A program made the translations under genes and the position numbers. A stretch of 64,000 nt of DNA from Pedobacter sp. Hv1 (GTDB lineage: Bacteria > Bacteroidota > Bacteroidia > Sphingobacteriales > Sphingobacteriaceae). The first letter of the stretch is position 1; the number at the start of each line of letters is the position of its first letter. This document shows positions 1 to 9,682 of the stretch, piece after piece. The stretch is from assembly GCF_001412215.1 (NCBI RefSeq), contig NZ_LLWP01000005.1:372001-436000 (forward strand), read 5' to 3'. Under the pieces are notes generated by a model that saw nothing but the letters and a program-made list of their open reading frames with translations, searched no databases and was not told where the DNA came from.

Positions 1-205
1 CTTAAATGCAATAGCTTATTTATTATTTTCAATTAAAGGATAGGTTGAACAACATTAGTTTGCACCTACACGAACCAATGTTTGAGATGAACACGAACCC
101 AACAGAAAATAGCCTAGTAAAAACATAGATTTTACCGTCTGCATTTGCCACCAAAATATGACGTTTTTACTGTGATTTCATGCCAATAAATAGTTGCAAA
201 TTTCT

Positions 206-213
206 TACCTTTG
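206..213 (+). promoter_or_regulatory. Bacteroidota -7 promoter element upstream of gcvP
   Basis: TACCTTTG matches the Bacteroidota -7 consensus TAnnTTTG and ends 24 nt before the gcvP ATG. No clear -33 TTTG is visible at the usual 19-nt distance. The only other 5' start candidate for gcvP, a TTG at 211, lies inside this element, which supports the ATG at 238. The preceding 205 bases are AT-rich; I saw no gene in them and no glycine-riboswitch core that I could recognise. Confidence 0.6.
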
Positions 214-237
214 CGCAATCATTTATTGCTATACTTC

Positions 238-3117
238 ATGAGCTTAAACATCCACTACCAAGAAGACTTTCAAGACCGTCATATTGCTCCAAATGCGGAA
301 GATACTGCGGCAATGCTACACACTATTGGTGTAAAATCTATTGATGAACTGATTGAACAAACTGTTCCTCAAAAGATCAGATTAAAGCAACCCTTAAATC
401 TGCCAAAGGCAAAGTCTGAAATTGAATACTTAACCAGTTTAAAGCAGACGGCTTCTTTAAACAAAGTCTTTAAATCCTACATTGGTCAGGGTTATTATGA
501 TACACTAACCCCTGGTGTAATTTTACGTAATGTAATGGAAAACCCAGGGTGGTATACCCAATACACCCCTTATCAGGCAGAAATTGCGCAAGGTCGTTTG
601 CAGGCCCTGTTAAATTTCCAAACCATGGTAATTGACCTAACGGGAATGGAAATTGCCAACGCATCTTTATTAGACGAAGGTACGGCTGCAGCAGAAGCCA
701 TGTTTATGCAATACAGCTTACGTAAAGACCAAAAAGCGACAAAATATTTTGTTTCTGATTTGATCTTTGCTCAGACCATTGATATTTTAAAAACCCGTGC
801 CAATCCATTCGGTATCGAATTGGTAATTGGTAACCACGAACAATTTACCGCTACCGAAGAATTTTTCGGTGCAATTGTTCAATATCCGGCAGGCAATGGC
901 GAAGTATTTGACTATACCAACTTTGCAGCTACTTTGCATAGCCAAAACATTAAACTAACGGTAATTGCCGATCTGTTAAGCTTAACGCTATTAACGCCTC
1001 CAGGAGAATGGGGTGCTGATGTAGTTGTGGGTACTACCCAACGTTTTGGTGTACCAATGGGCTTTGGAGGCCCACACGCTGCTTATTTTGCTACAAAAGA
1101 CGAGTACAAACGTTCAATTCCTGGTCGTATTATTGGTGTAACCATTGACAGCAATGACAATTATGCATTGCGTATGGCGCTTCAAACTCGTGAGCAACAT
1201 ATCCGTAGAGATAAAGCAACCTCAAACATTTGTACTGCACAAGCTTTATTGGCTATCATGGCTGGCTTTTATGCTGCTTACCATGGTCCTAAAGGTTTGA
1301 AAAAAATTGCAGAGCGCACACATGGACTAACTGTTTCATTAGCAAAATCGCTAGCTGAAATTGGTTATACCGTTTTGAGCAAATCTTATTTCGATACCAT
1401 TCAATTAGACTTAGGTGATTTAACTGGTTCTATCCATAAAGAATGTTTAGACAATAACATCAACCTAAATTACAATGGAAATCTAGTGAGCATTTCATTA
1501 GATGAAACCACTTCATTTGAAGATGTAAAATTATTGGTTCGTATTTTCTCTAAAGTAAAAGGAATCTCAGCTGATAGCCTAAACGTTATTGAAAGCGTAG
1601 AAACGACCATTCCTACAAACTTACAACGTACTTCTGCTTATTTAACGCATCCAGTTTTCAATGCGCACCACTCTGAGCACGAAATGTTACGTTACATCAA
1701 ATCATTAGAAACCAAAGATCTTTCGCTTTGTCATTCAATGATTGCTTTGGGTTCATGTACCATGAAGCTAAATGCAACTAGCGAAATGATCCCAGTTACC
1801 TGGCCAGAGTTTGGTAAAGTGCATCCATTTGCACCTGCCGATCAGGTGTTAGGTTACTATACTGTATTTAACGAATTGGATAAATGGTTAAGTGAAATTA
1901 CAGGTTTTGCGGCCATGAGCTTACAGCCAAATGCTGGTGCTCAGGGCGAGTATGCAGGCTTAATGGTGATCAGAGCTTACCATCAAGATAGAGGCGATTT
2001 CCATCGCAATATTGCCTTGATCCCTGCTTCTGCACACGGCACTAATCCTGCTTCTGCAGCAATGGCTGGTATGAAAATTGTTGTAGTTAAATCGTTAGAA
2101 AACGGAAACATTGATGTAGAAGATCTAAAAGCAAAAGCAGCTGAACATGCAGCAAACCTTTCTTGCTTAATGGTTACTTATCCATCTACGCATGGTGTTT
2201 TCGAAGAGAGCATTATCGACATCTGTAACATCATTCACGAAAACGGTGGACAGGTTTATATGGATGGTGCCAACATGAACGCACAAGTTGGTTTAACCAG
2301 CCCAGCTAATATTGGAGCAGATGTTTGCCACTTGAACTTACATAAAACTTTCTGTATTCCACATGGTGGAGGTGGTCCTGGAATGGGTCCAATTGGTGTA
2401 GCAGCACACTTGGTAAAATATTTGCCTGGTCACGCGGTGGTTGACATCAACAACGAAAAATCTATTCCAGCTGTTTCTTCTGCACCTTGGGGTTCTGCCT
2501 CAATTTTGATCATTTCTCATGCTTACATTGCCATGATGGGTGGCGAAGGTTTAACTGATGCTACTAAATATGCCATCTTAAACGCTAACTACATGAAAGC
2601 ACGTTTAGAGGCACATTACCCGGTATTGTATTCTGGTGCACAAGGTCGTTGTGCCCACGAAATGATTTTAGATTGTCGTGGTTTCAAAAATTTCGGTATT
2701 GAAGTAGTTGATATTGCTAAACGTTTAATGGATTATGGTTTCCACGCACCAACCGTTTCTTTCCCTGTAGCGGGAACTTTAATGGTTGAGCCTACAGAAA
2801 GTGAGCCTAAACACGAATTAGATCGTTTCTGCGATGCCTTAATTGCCATTAGAAACGAAATCTCTGCTGTAGAAAACGGAAGTTTGGATAAAACTGATAA
2901 TCCTTTAAAAAATGCACCACATACTTCTGCAGTAGTTACTGCAAATGAGTGGACCCATGGTTACAGCCGTCAAACAGCTGCATTCCCACTACCTTATGTA
3001 GCCGCTTATAAATTCTGGCCATCTGTGGGCAGGGTAAATGATAGTCATGGAGATAGAGCCTTGATCTGCGCATGCCCTCCAATAGAGAGCTATATGGAAG
3101 AAGAAGCGATCGCGTAA
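238..3117 (+). CDS. gcvP: Glycine dehydrogenase (aminomethyl-transferring), P-protein
   Basis: PLP-dependent P-protein of the cytoplasmic glycine cleavage system; it decarboxylates glycine and loads the aminomethyl group on the H-protein lipoyl arm. The 959-residue protein is the single-chain type, with the P1-like half followed by the P2-like half. The PLP lysine is Lys703 in HLNLHKTF, followed by the glycine-rich [15 protein letters not shown] chose the ATG at 238 ([11 protein letters not shown]) over the in-frame TTG at 211, which overlaps the -7 promoter element. It is monocistronic, with a strong terminator just downstream. gcvT is 59 kb away on the other strand and no gcvH is in the window. 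Length and motifs are complete. Confidence 0.98.
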   Translation: MSLNIHYQEDFQDRHIAPNAEDTAAMLHTIGVKSIDELIEQTVPQKIRLKQPLNLPKAKSEIEYLTSLKQTASLNKVFKSYIGQGYYDTLTPGVILRNVMENPGWYTQYTPYQAEIAQGRLQALLNFQTMVIDLTGMEIANASLLDEGTAAAEAMFMQYSLRKDQKATKYFVSDLIFAQTIDILKTRANPFGIELVIGNHEQFTATEEFFGAIVQYPAGNGEVFDYTNFAATLHSQNIKLTVIADLLSLTLLTPPGEWGADVVVGTTQRFGVPMGFGGPHAAYFATKDEYKRSIPGRIIGVTIDSNDNYALRMALQTREQHIRRDKATSNICTAQALLAIMAGFYAAYHGPKGLKKIAERTHGLTVSLAKSLAEIGYTVLSKSYFDTIQLDLGDLTGSIHKECLDNNINLNYNGNLVSISLDETTSFEDVKLLVRIFSKVKGISADSLNVIESVETTIPTNLQRTSAYLTHPVFNAHHSEHEMLRYIKSLETKDLSLCHSMIALGSCTMKLNATSEMIPVTWPEFGKVHPFAPADQVLGYYTVFNELDKWLSEITGFAAMSLQPNAGAQGEYAGLMVIRAYHQDRGDFHRNIALIPASAHGTNPASAAMAGMKIVVVKSLENGNIDVEDLKAKAAEHAANLSCLMVTYPSTHGVFEESIIDICNIIHENGGQVYMDGANMNAQVGLTSPANIGADVCHLNLHKTFCIPHGGGGPGMGPIGVAAHLVKYLPGHAVVDINNEKSIPAVSSAPWGSASILIISHAYIAMMGGEGLTDATKYAILNANYMKARLEAHYPVLYSGAQGRCAHEMILDCRGFKNFGIEVVDIAKRLMDYGFHAPTVSFPVAGTLMVEPTESEPKHELDRFCDALIAIRNEISAVENGSLDKTDNPLKNAPHTSAVVTANEWTHGYSRQTAAFPLPYVAAYKFWPSVGRVNDSHGDRALICACPPIESYMEEEAIA

Positions 3118-3147
3118 AGATTGACCATTTTTTATTCAAATCATAGG

Positions 3148-3180
3148 ATAGCCCGAACAAATGTTCGGGCTATTTTTTTT
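3148..3180 (+). terminator. Intrinsic terminator after gcvP
   Basis: An 11-bp GC-rich stem (ATAGCCCGAAC paired with GTTCGGGCTAT) with a tetraloop, followed by an uninterrupted T-tract. Confidence 0.92.
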
Positions 3181-3254
3181 GATATCTTGTCATTTTGAGT
3201 GTGTATATTGTTAAGGCAAAAAACAGAGCTGCCTATCATAATTTTTTGATCCAT

Positions 3255-3899
3255 ATGAAACTATCGCCAAAAGCAGAAAACATAGTGACACAGATTAACC
3301 AAAAGGACACTAAACTTGGTGATTTACGAAAAATTGCAACATCGATAAAAAAAGACCATGATTTAGCAATGGAACTTTGGTCAACGGAAAAATACCTGGC
3401 TCGACAACTAGCAATTTTGATTATAGACAAAAAGCTGCTCTAGCAAGAAGTGATAGACAAGCTGGCTAAGGATATCGAAGAACATAAAGAAGAAGAAAGA
3501 ATTCAATTGATTGATTGGTTAATGGCTAATCAACTTTCCAAAGACAAGAAAATGATTTCGCTCATGGAATCTTGGGAAAATAGTCCTTCGGCACTTCAAA
3601 GAAGAGTTTTTTGGTATTATCAAGCTCGCTTACGTTGGGTAGGACAAATACCTCCAACAAACACCGAAGAACTACTTTCAAAAATTGAAAATCAAATTGA
3701 AAAGGAAGAGCCAGAAGTTCAATGGGCAATGAATTTTACAGCAGGCTGGATTGGAATTTACGATAAAAAGTATCGGAACCGTTGTGTTGCACTTGGAGAA
3801 AAAACCGGCCTCTATAAAGATCAAATGGTATCAAAAGGATGTACACCTGACTACTTGCCAGAATTTATTGAGATTGAAAGTAACAAACGAAAAATTTAA
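3255..3899 (+). pseudogene. DNA alkylation repair (AlkD-like) gene split by an in-frame TAG
   Basis: The reading frame continues across a single TAG at 3441-3443, giving 62 residues, a stop, then 151 residues in the same frame. Together they form a ~213-residue all-helical protein resembling the AlkD/HEAT-like DNA alkylation repair family: a WSTEKYLARQLAILI-type helix before the stop, and ALQRRVFWYYQARLRW and VQWAMNFTAGWIGIY after it. The junction reads KKLL-stop-QEVIDKL, so no residues appear to be lost. The natural start is the ATG at 3255 (MKLSPKAEN); a GTG at 3450 could restart the C-terminal part. Either the gene is dead by one point mutation, or the base is a sequencing error, or the stop is read through. 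The family call rests on overall pattern. Confidence 0.78.
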
Positions 3900-3910
3900 T
3901 TTTTGATTAT

Positions 3911-3938
3911 CCCTGGTTCATGTTTACACGAACCAGGG
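3911..3938. terminator. Bidirectional terminator between convergent genes
   Basis: CCCTGGTTC and GAACCAGGG form a 9-bp stem with a 10-nt loop, lying between the convergent AlkD-like pseudogene and the outer membrane barrel gene. Confidence 0.75.
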
Positions 3939-3946
3939 TAATCTAT

Positions 3947-4897
3947 TTATATCCCAATTTTGATACCCACATTCACACCTAAACCCCCAATATTGATATA
4001 AGATTTAAGGTCATCACTAGGTTTACTAGAATCGTAACCTGCTGTTCCTGGTACGTTAGAGCTAGAGGTTATCGTTTTATGGTAATTTGTTTCTCTTGTT
4101 CCGGTAGGTAGGTCACTTAAGCCTACATTCACTTTAGAGCCATTGGCCAATGTGCCCGTTGCATTGAAACTTCTTACCTCTTTGCTATCACTGTTTACAG
4201 ATACATTACGGTATTCTACTTCACTAAAGAAACTGATGTTTTTACCTAATGGATAGTTAAAACCTGCTGCACCTAAAAACCCAACAGTTGGTTTAGGCTT
4301 AACCCTTTCGGTTCTGGTCAATTCAATGGCTACAAAATTAGGGTTTACTGTTTTTGCAATCGACCCTGTTTGATCGCTCACTGTGGTATTGATATCTAAA
4401 TAGCCATACACAGGCACTACTGCACCCATTTTTAAATAAGGTTTAAATTTAGCCTCGGTTGGCAAATGGAATACCAAAGATGGCGTTAAATCTACTGCGG
4501 TAACCTGACCAACAGACTTTAAGCCTAAAACTTGTGTATTGCCAATATAACCCGTTTGTTTGGCCATGGTATTTTCTTCACTCTTGAAAAAATTTGCACC
4601 CATTTCTATCGCCACTACTTTATTGAACCTAAAACCTCCTGCTAATCCAGCTCTCCAACCTTGCCCAAAAGATCCGGTTATAGTTTCCTCAGATATCCTG
4701 GTTTGCGCCCCTGTAGAGGGGTTTATTGAAAATACATAATCTCTTGGTTGTAGCGACCCCACATTAGGAAACTCTACAGGAGTAACTTTCAAAAAATAAC
4801 TGCCCGATGGTTTTAAATAAAATCCTCTTCCTTCTTGAGCAAATGCCCCAAAAGATGCTGTTGCAAGCAATGCAACAGATAAAATTAGTTTTTTCAT
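3947..4897 (-). CDS. Outer membrane beta-barrel protein
   Basis: A 316-residue exported protein with a clear signal peptide (MKKLILSVALLATASFGAFAQ, cleavage after the last alanine). The mature part alternates short amphipathic strands with glycine-rich turns, as in OmpA/OmpW-like opacity porins (YLKPSGSYFLKV, GWRAGLAGGFRF, VVAIEMGANFFKS). It ends in the strand GGLGVNVGIKIGI, without the C-terminal Phe/Tyr common in BAM substrates. It is transcribed divergently from the TetR gene across a 189-bp spacer, so TetR control is possible. The substrate, if any, is unknown. Confidence 0.78.
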   Translation of the reverse strand: MKKLILSVALLATASFGAFAQEGRGFYLKPSGSYFLKVTPVEFPNVGSLQPRDYVFSINPSTGAQTRISEETITGSFGQGWRAGLAGGFRFNKVVAIEMGANFFKSEENTMAKQTGYIGNTQVLGLKSVGQVTAVDLTPSLVFHLPTEAKFKPYLKMGAVVPVYGYLDINTTVSDQTGSIAKTVNPNFVAIELTRTERVKPKPTVGFLGAAGFNYPLGKNISFFSEVEYRNVSVNSDSKEVRSFNATGTLANGSKVNVGLSDLPTGTRETNYHKTITSSSNVPGTAGYDSSKPSDDLKSYINIGGLGVNVGIKIGI

Positions 4898-5052
4898 AAC
4901 AATAAGTTTTAGTACACAACAAACACATTCGTTATGCTTGCATAATATATTTAACGTTAGCTACACACTAAATGTTTTCTTAGCTAGAGATTTATCTTAT
5001 CATTTGTACGTCATAAACATGAATTAATAGTTGCGAATTATTTTATCCTCTC

Positions 5053-5072
5053 TACATTTGCTAACAGTGTTA
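5053..5072 (+). promoter_or_regulatory. -7 element and adjoining palindrome; possible TetR autoregulatory operator
   Basis: TACATTTG (5053-5060) fits the -7 consensus for the TetR gene. One base later lies the palindrome TAACAGTGTTA (5062-5072, 5-1-5). A palindrome directly at the transcription start of a TetR gene is a typical place for an autorepression operator. The second half of this reading is inference from family habit. Confidence 0.45.
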
Positions 5073-5086
5073 ACTTTTTTTATCTA

Positions 5087-5683
5087 ATGGCTACAGAACG
5101 AAGTTTGAAACAAAAAGAAGTAGTGAGAGAAGCAATTCTCGAAGCTGCCAAAACCATCGTCTTAAAAGAAGGGTGGCAAGCTGTTTCTATGCGCAAAATT
5201 GCAGATGCCATTGGTTACAGTTTGCCAGTAGTGTATAACCATTTCGAAAATAAGGACGCCATATTAGAAGAATTTGTAAAACAAGGTTTTGCAATGTTAG
5301 GTAAAACGATGGCAATTGCCAAAGCAAAATCACAAGTCCCTGCCCAGCAATTAACAGATATGGCCATTGCCTATTTTGAATTTGCTTTTTTACAAAGAGA
5401 ATATTACCAGATGATGTTTGGTTTAGGAATGCCAAGCTGCGAAAGGGTTAGTCAAATTCCAGAGATTGGAAATTATGCAACGATTGTAATCGGCACCATA
5501 CAGGCCTTAAGCAAGGTAGAAAAAGTAGAAGAAAAAACCATTTTAAAATACCATACTTTCTGGTCAATTCTTCATGGTTTAAGCTCTATCAATATGGTTA
5601 ACATGACTGCTACACCAAATGAAATGCAACAACATGTATTGCTAGATGCGGTACAAGGTTTTATCAAAAACATCAATAATTAA
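5087..5683 (+). CDS. TetR/AcrR family transcriptional regulator
   Basis: A 198-residue regulator. The N-terminal TetR helix-turn-helix is at about residues 14-60 (AILEAAKTIVLKEGW, then VSMRKIADAIGY and VYNHFENKDAILEEF). The helical ligand-binding C-terminal domain carries the FAFLQREYYQMMFG segment seen in the family. The nitroreductase gene follows after 29 nt on the same strand, so the pair is probably co-transcribed and may respond to an electrophile or quinone-like compound (inference). A palindrome at the promoter suggests autoregulation. Confidence 0.9.
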   Translation: MATERSLKQKEVVREAILEAAKTIVLKEGWQAVSMRKIADAIGYSLPVVYNHFENKDAILEEFVKQGFAMLGKTMAIAKAKSQVPAQQLTDMAIAYFEFAFLQREYYQMMFGLGMPSCERVSQIPEIGNYATIVIGTIQALSKVEKVEEKTILKYHTFWSILHGLSSINMVNMTATPNEMQQHVLLDAVQGFIKNINN

Positions 5684-5712
5684 TTTTTAAAATAATCATA
5701 AAAAAATATCCA

Positions 5713-6345
5713 ATGAGTTTAATAGAAGCATTAAAATGGCGATATGCCACTAAAAAAATGAACGGGCAAGCAGTGCCACAAGATAAAGTTGATCAGATTT
5801 TAGAGGCGGCAAGATTGGCTCCAACCTCTTCTGGTTTACACCCATTTAAAGTAATTGTAATTACCAATCCTGAGTTGAAACAAACACTTTTGCCTCATTC
5901 GTATAACCAATCTCAAATTATCGACTGTTCTCACCTTTTGGTTTTTGCAGCTTGGGATAATTATACTGAAGAGCGCATTAACCAAGTTTTTGAGCATAAC
6001 AATAACGAACGTGGATTACCAAGTTCTACTACCTCAGATTATCAGAATATGCTAATCAGCAATTATGTACCAAGAACTGCCGAAGTTAATTTTCAACATG
6101 CTGCCCGCCAAGCTTACATTGGCTTTGGTTTAGCCCTTGCTGAAGCTGCTTTATTAAAAGTTGATGCTACACCGATGGAAGGTTTTGACAATGCACAATA
6201 CGATGAAATCTTAAACCTTAAAGAAAAAGGTTTGAGAAGTGTTACCTTATTACCACTAGGCTATCGCGATGAAACCGGCGATTGGTTGGTTAACTTGAAA
6301 AAAGTACGTCAGCATAAATCAGACTTCATTATCGAGTTTAAATAA
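5713..6345 (+). CDS. NAD(P)H-dependent nitroreductase family oxidoreductase
   Basis: A 210-residue FMN-dependent nitroreductase fold (NfsB-like), probably cytoplasmic. The N-terminal WRYATKKMNG and LEAARLAPTSSGLHPF are the typical FMN phosphate and ribityl-binding segment. The C-terminal GLRSVTLLPLGYRDETGDW is the conserved end of the family. It follows the TetR gene and is closed by a terminator. Likely roles are reduction of quinones or nitroaromatics, or dihydropteridine reduction; the natural substrate cannot be read from sequence. Confidence 0.93.
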   Translation: MSLIEALKWRYATKKMNGQAVPQDKVDQILEAARLAPTSSGLHPFKVIVITNPELKQTLLPHSYNQSQIIDCSHLLVFAAWDNYTEERINQVFEHNNNERGLPSSTTSDYQNMLISNYVPRTAEVNFQHAARQAYIGFGLALAEAALLKVDATPMEGFDNAQYDEILNLKEKGLRSVTLLPLGYRDETGDWLVNLKKVRQHKSDFIIEFK

Positions 6346-6362
6346 GAAAATATCAATTGATC

Positions 6363-6398
6363 AATGGGTGTATTGGCTAACAGTACACCCATTTTTTA
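6363..6398 (+). terminator. Intrinsic terminator after the nitroreductase gene
   Basis: AATGGGTGTA and TACACCCATT form a 10-bp stem with an 11-nt loop followed by Ts. Confidence 0.88.
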
Positions 6399-6501
6399 TG
6401 CCTTTTTAATTGTAAAAATATGTTAAAGATGCGCCAAAATACGTTTCCATTAAGCAATAATCAATATATTAGCGCATATACAATCAGCTTATTCTAATTT
6501 A

Positions 6502-9219
6502 ATGAAATTTACTAGGATCCTATTTACACTGCTCTTTTTAACAAGCCTGTCTGCATTTGCACAGCAAGATAGCGTTGCATTAAACAATATCATTAGTAAA
6601 GTTAAAAAACTATCTGATGAGCAGCCTATAGAAAAAGTATACCTGCATTTTGACAAGCCCTATTATGCCGTAGCAGATACCATGTGGTTTAAAGCTTATG
6701 TAACCATAGAGCAGAATTTACCTTCGCCATTGAGTAAGATTGTGTATGTAGATGTATTTAATGCAAAAGACTCCTTAATCCAAACCTTAAAGTTGCCCGT
6801 AAAAAATAGTATGGCTTATGGCAATATCCCTTTAAACATGACCACTTACCAACAAGGGAACTACTATGTAAAGGCTTATACCGTTTGGATGCTCAATTTT
6901 GACAGCGCTTACTTTTTCTCTAAAAACATTACCCTCGGAGAAGCCATTGACAAACAACTCAATACTTATATTTCTTATACCAATGAACCTGCAGATAAAA
7001 ACATCAAAACTACAGCTAGGATCCAGTTTAAGGATATCAATAAAAAGGTATATGCCAATAAAGTAGTCAACTGGCGGGTATTCTCAAATTATGATGAATT
7101 TGCAAGAGGGAGAGGCACCACAGATCAAAATGGATTTTTAAACATTAGTGTAACCAGCAAAAATGGAGAGGCCATTACAAAGGGAGAGATTATAACCGAT
7201 ATCGCTATAGCAGAAAAAGAAACTGCAACTGCTAATTTTAAGCTTAAACAAGCTCTAAATGAATTCGATTTCCAGTTTTTCCCAGAAGGTGGAGAAGTGA
7301 TTGGTGGTGTACCGAACCAAATTGCCTTTAAAGCCCTTAAAAGTTCGGGTTTAGGTGTTGATGTTAAAGGAAGTATTCTAGATGAACAGAACAATGAAGT
7401 GGCTACTTTTAATTCTGATTTTGCAGGGATGGGCTCATTTTACCTTACACCAGAGGATGGAAAAAGCTATACCGCAAAAATTATCTCAAAAGCTGGATCA
7501 GTTAAAAGCTTTGCTTTACCTAAAGCTGCTGCCTCTGGCATAGGCTTACAGGTAATCAATTCTAGTCCAGATTTTATCAGCCTTAAAATTTTAGCAAACA
7601 CTCCTTTCTTCGAGGCAAATAAAGGCAAAACATTTTTCGTGGTTACCCAAAACTCAAATGTGGTTTATTATGCTGCAAAAGCGAATTTATTGAACCAAGT
7701 AATATCAATTAAAATCCCCAAAAAAGATATTCCTTCTGGAATAGTCCAAATAACCTTATTTAACTCAGAGAGCCAACCTTTAAGTGAGCGTTTGGCTTTT
7801 GTGCTCCATGCAGACGTGATGAATTTGGCCTTAAAATCAGATTTACCAACCTACAAACCACGCCAAAAAGTAAAATTAACTTTAGATGCCAAAAGTGCAG
7901 GGGTTCCGTCGGTAGGCAATTTTTCTATCTCGGTAATTGACGAGCAGAAAGTACCAGTTGATGAGAATAGTGAAACTACTATTTTGAGTTCGTTGTTGCT
8001 AACTTCCGATCTGAAAGGTTATATCGAAAAACCCAACTATTATTTTGTAAAAACAGATGATAAAAAATTAGCCGAACTTGATAAATTAATGCTGACCCAA
8101 GGCTACCGCAGATTTGCCTATAAAGACCTACTCGAAGGCAAATTCCCTTCGGTTAGCTATTTACCTGAGCAAGGCATTAACATTACCGGAACGCTGAGAG
8201 ACCTTACCGGTATGCCTATTAGAAAGGGAGCATTAAGATTAATGGTAACCAATAAACCGATTTCTGCAGAAACCATGACTTCGAATTCGGGGATCTTTAA
8301 TTTTCAAAACCTTGTATTTCCAGACTCTGCTCAAGTAGTTATTAGTGCAAAATACAATGCCAATGCCGCTAATTTAATGATTGTGCTAGATGGTATGCCA
8401 ACTGCGAGCAATGGTAAAAATCCAAACTTAGTAGATGAGGTAAGTAATATCGACACCCTGCTATCGGCCTACTTAAGCAATAGCCAAAAACAATACAGAT
8501 ACCTGCGAACCCTTAAACAAATTGAGGTAAAAGCTCCTTCTACAGTAAAAAAACCAAGCCATAGCGACCATGGTGCTTTAAGTGGTTTGGGTTTAGCCGA
8601 CCATTTAATTGAAGGAGAAACTTTTAGTGCCTGTAATTTCTTGTTAGATTGTATAAAATCGAGGGCAACGGGCATGACCTATGATGAAACGCAGCAAAAG
8701 TTTTACGTTACCCGTAATTACAATACAGGCAGTAGAGTTGCCGTGCAAGTCTTCCTCAATGGAATGCCTGTTGATGCCAGAGATATCAATACGGTGATGG
8801 CAAACGAGCTAGAATCGGTAGAGATTTTTCTTCGCGACCCTCTAGGTACTGTTGACCGTTTATATAATACGAGCGGGGTATTGGTGATCAATACCAAAAA
8901 GAAACCAGTTGGCAGAAAAATCTCTAAACAAGAATTGTTGGATCTATTCCCTAAGGCAAACGTGATTACCTATAACCCAATGGGATACAGTAAAGAAAGA
9001 GAATTTTATTCGCCAAAATATCTTCCTGCTGCTCCAGTTACCAGTACAGACTTACGTACTACCATTTATTGGAACCCAAAAGTAGTTACCGACGATAAAG
9101 GAAATATAAGCTTAGAATTTTTCAATGCTGATGGCAAAGGAACCTACCGTGCTGTTGTAGAAGGTTTAGACAAAAATGGCAACATCGGTAGAAGTGTTTT
9201 AAGATATACCGTAAAATAG
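6502..9219 (+). CDS. Large secreted protein with MG2-like and TonB-plug-like domains
   Basis: A 905-residue exported protein with signal peptide MKFTRILFTLLFLTSLSAFAQ. The N-terminal half carries macroglobulin-type beta domains: EKVYLHFDKPYYAVADTMWF near residues 43-65 and MNLALKSDLPTYKPRQKVKL mid-protein are the MG2-type 'tension in using the chain' pattern seen in alpha-2-macroglobulin-like proteins. Around residues 550-615 is a carboxypeptidase-regulatory-like segment (INITGTLRDLTGMPIRKG). The last ~200 residues resemble a TonB plug domain (VAVQVFLNGMPVDARDINTV, then LESVEIFLRDPLG and SGVLVINTKKK), but no barrel follows. Such proteins recur in Bacteroidota; their function is not established. 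It lies convergent to a lipoprotein gene and a TonB receptor gene. Confidence 0.8.
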   Translation: MKFTRILFTLLFLTSLSAFAQQDSVALNNIISKVKKLSDEQPIEKVYLHFDKPYYAVADTMWFKAYVTIEQNLPSPLSKIVYVDVFNAKDSLIQTLKLPVKNSMAYGNIPLNMTTYQQGNYYVKAYTVWMLNFDSAYFFSKNITLGEAIDKQLNTYISYTNEPADKNIKTTARIQFKDINKKVYANKVVNWRVFSNYDEFARGRGTTDQNGFLNISVTSKNGEAITKGEIITDIAIAEKETATANFKLKQALNEFDFQFFPEGGEVIGGVPNQIAFKALKSSGLGVDVKGSILDEQNNEVATFNSDFAGMGSFYLTPEDGKSYTAKIISKAGSVKSFALPKAAASGIGLQVINSSPDFISLKILANTPFFEANKGKTFFVVTQNSNVVYYAAKANLLNQVISIKIPKKDIPSGIVQITLFNSESQPLSERLAFVLHADVMNLALKSDLPTYKPRQKVKLTLDAKSAGVPSVGNFSISVIDEQKVPVDENSETTILSSLLLTSDLKGYIEKPNYYFVKTDDKKLAELDKLMLTQGYRRFAYKDLLEGKFPSVSYLPEQGINITGTLRDLTGMPIRKGALRLMVTNKPISAETMTSNSGIFNFQNLVFPDSAQVVISAKYNANAANLMIVLDGMPTASNGKNPNLVDEVSNIDTLLSAYLSNSQKQYRYLRTLKQIEVKAPSTVKKPSHSDHGALSGLGLADHLIEGETFSACNFLLDCIKSRATGMTYDETQQKFYVTRNYNTGSRVAVQVFLNGMPVDARDINTVMANELESVEIFLRDPLGTVDRLYNTSGVLVINTKKKPVGRKISKQELLDLFPKANVITYNPMGYSKEREFYSPKYLPAAPVTSTDLRTTIYWNPKVVTDDKGNISLEFFNADGKGTYRAVVEGLDKNGNIGRSVLRYTVK

Positions 9220-9258
9220 AATCAGGGCATCATCCTCAAAAATTGATGCCCTAATTCT
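9218..9258. terminator. Bidirectional terminator
   Basis: A 15-bp nearly perfect inverted repeat (AGAATCAGGGCATCA versus TGATGCCCTAATTCT), overlapping the upstream stop codon and lying just before the stop of the convergent gene. Confidence 0.8.
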
Positions 9259-9260
9259 TC

Positions 9261-9638
9261 TTAATCGGCTAACAATTCTTTAAGGCCTAAGCAAACCTCT
9301 TCCATCTTTTTATATGATGTAAAAGAATTCATTTGTTTCTTAAAGTCTATTACAATAAAACCAGGTTCTGCTTTGAGGTAAAAAGCTGTGCTATCTGACA
9401 ATACTACATTTACGTTTTTAATGTCTGAAGATGCTGTAAAAAGTTGGTCGTCTTGTAATGCCTTTTCCAGATAGGCCACTACTTTATCTGTTTTCCGCTC
9501 TGGGTATGTAGCTTCAAAATTGTAACCAGCATCGTTGTTTTTCACACTGATAGATAAATTATCAGATGCAGAGCGAAAATTGCAGCTCAAGCCAAGTGCG
9601 GCCAAAAGCATGCTTAAATAAAGATATAATGCTTTCAT
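9261..9638 (-). CDS. Small exported protein, probable lipoprotein
   Basis: 125 residues from the ATG at 9638 (MKALYLYLSMLLAALGLSC), preferred over the ATG at 9662 because it places the hydrophobic signal at the N terminus. Cys19 after GLS is a tolerable but non-canonical lipobox. The mature part has a short beta-rich region (VNVVLSDSTAFYLKAEPGFIVID). It is not recognised as a named family. It lies 45 bp downstream of the TonB-receptor gene on the same strand and may be co-transcribed with it. Confidence 0.6.
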   Translation of the reverse strand: MKALYLYLSMLLAALGLSCNFRSASDNLSISVKNNDAGYNFEATYPERKTDKVVAYLEKALQDDQLFTASSDIKNVNVVLSDSTAFYLKAEPGFIVIDFKKQMNSFTSYKKMEEVCLGLKELLAD

Positions 9639-9682
9639 TTGTTTTGATTTAAAGGTGATCATGAATTGAATGATTGAAAAGT

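Noticed and set aside
1..205. Glycine riboswitch upstream of gcvP
   Set aside because: No tandem aptamer core or linker could be recognised, and the probable leader is only about 20 nt.
211..237. Longer gcvP starting at TTG 211
   Set aside because: The TTG lies within the TACCTTTG promoter element, and the ATG at 238 begins the conserved N terminus.
3450..3899. An independent gene starting at GTG 3450
   Set aside because: It is in frame with the upstream part across one TAG and lacks its own promoter; it is best read as the second half of a broken gene.
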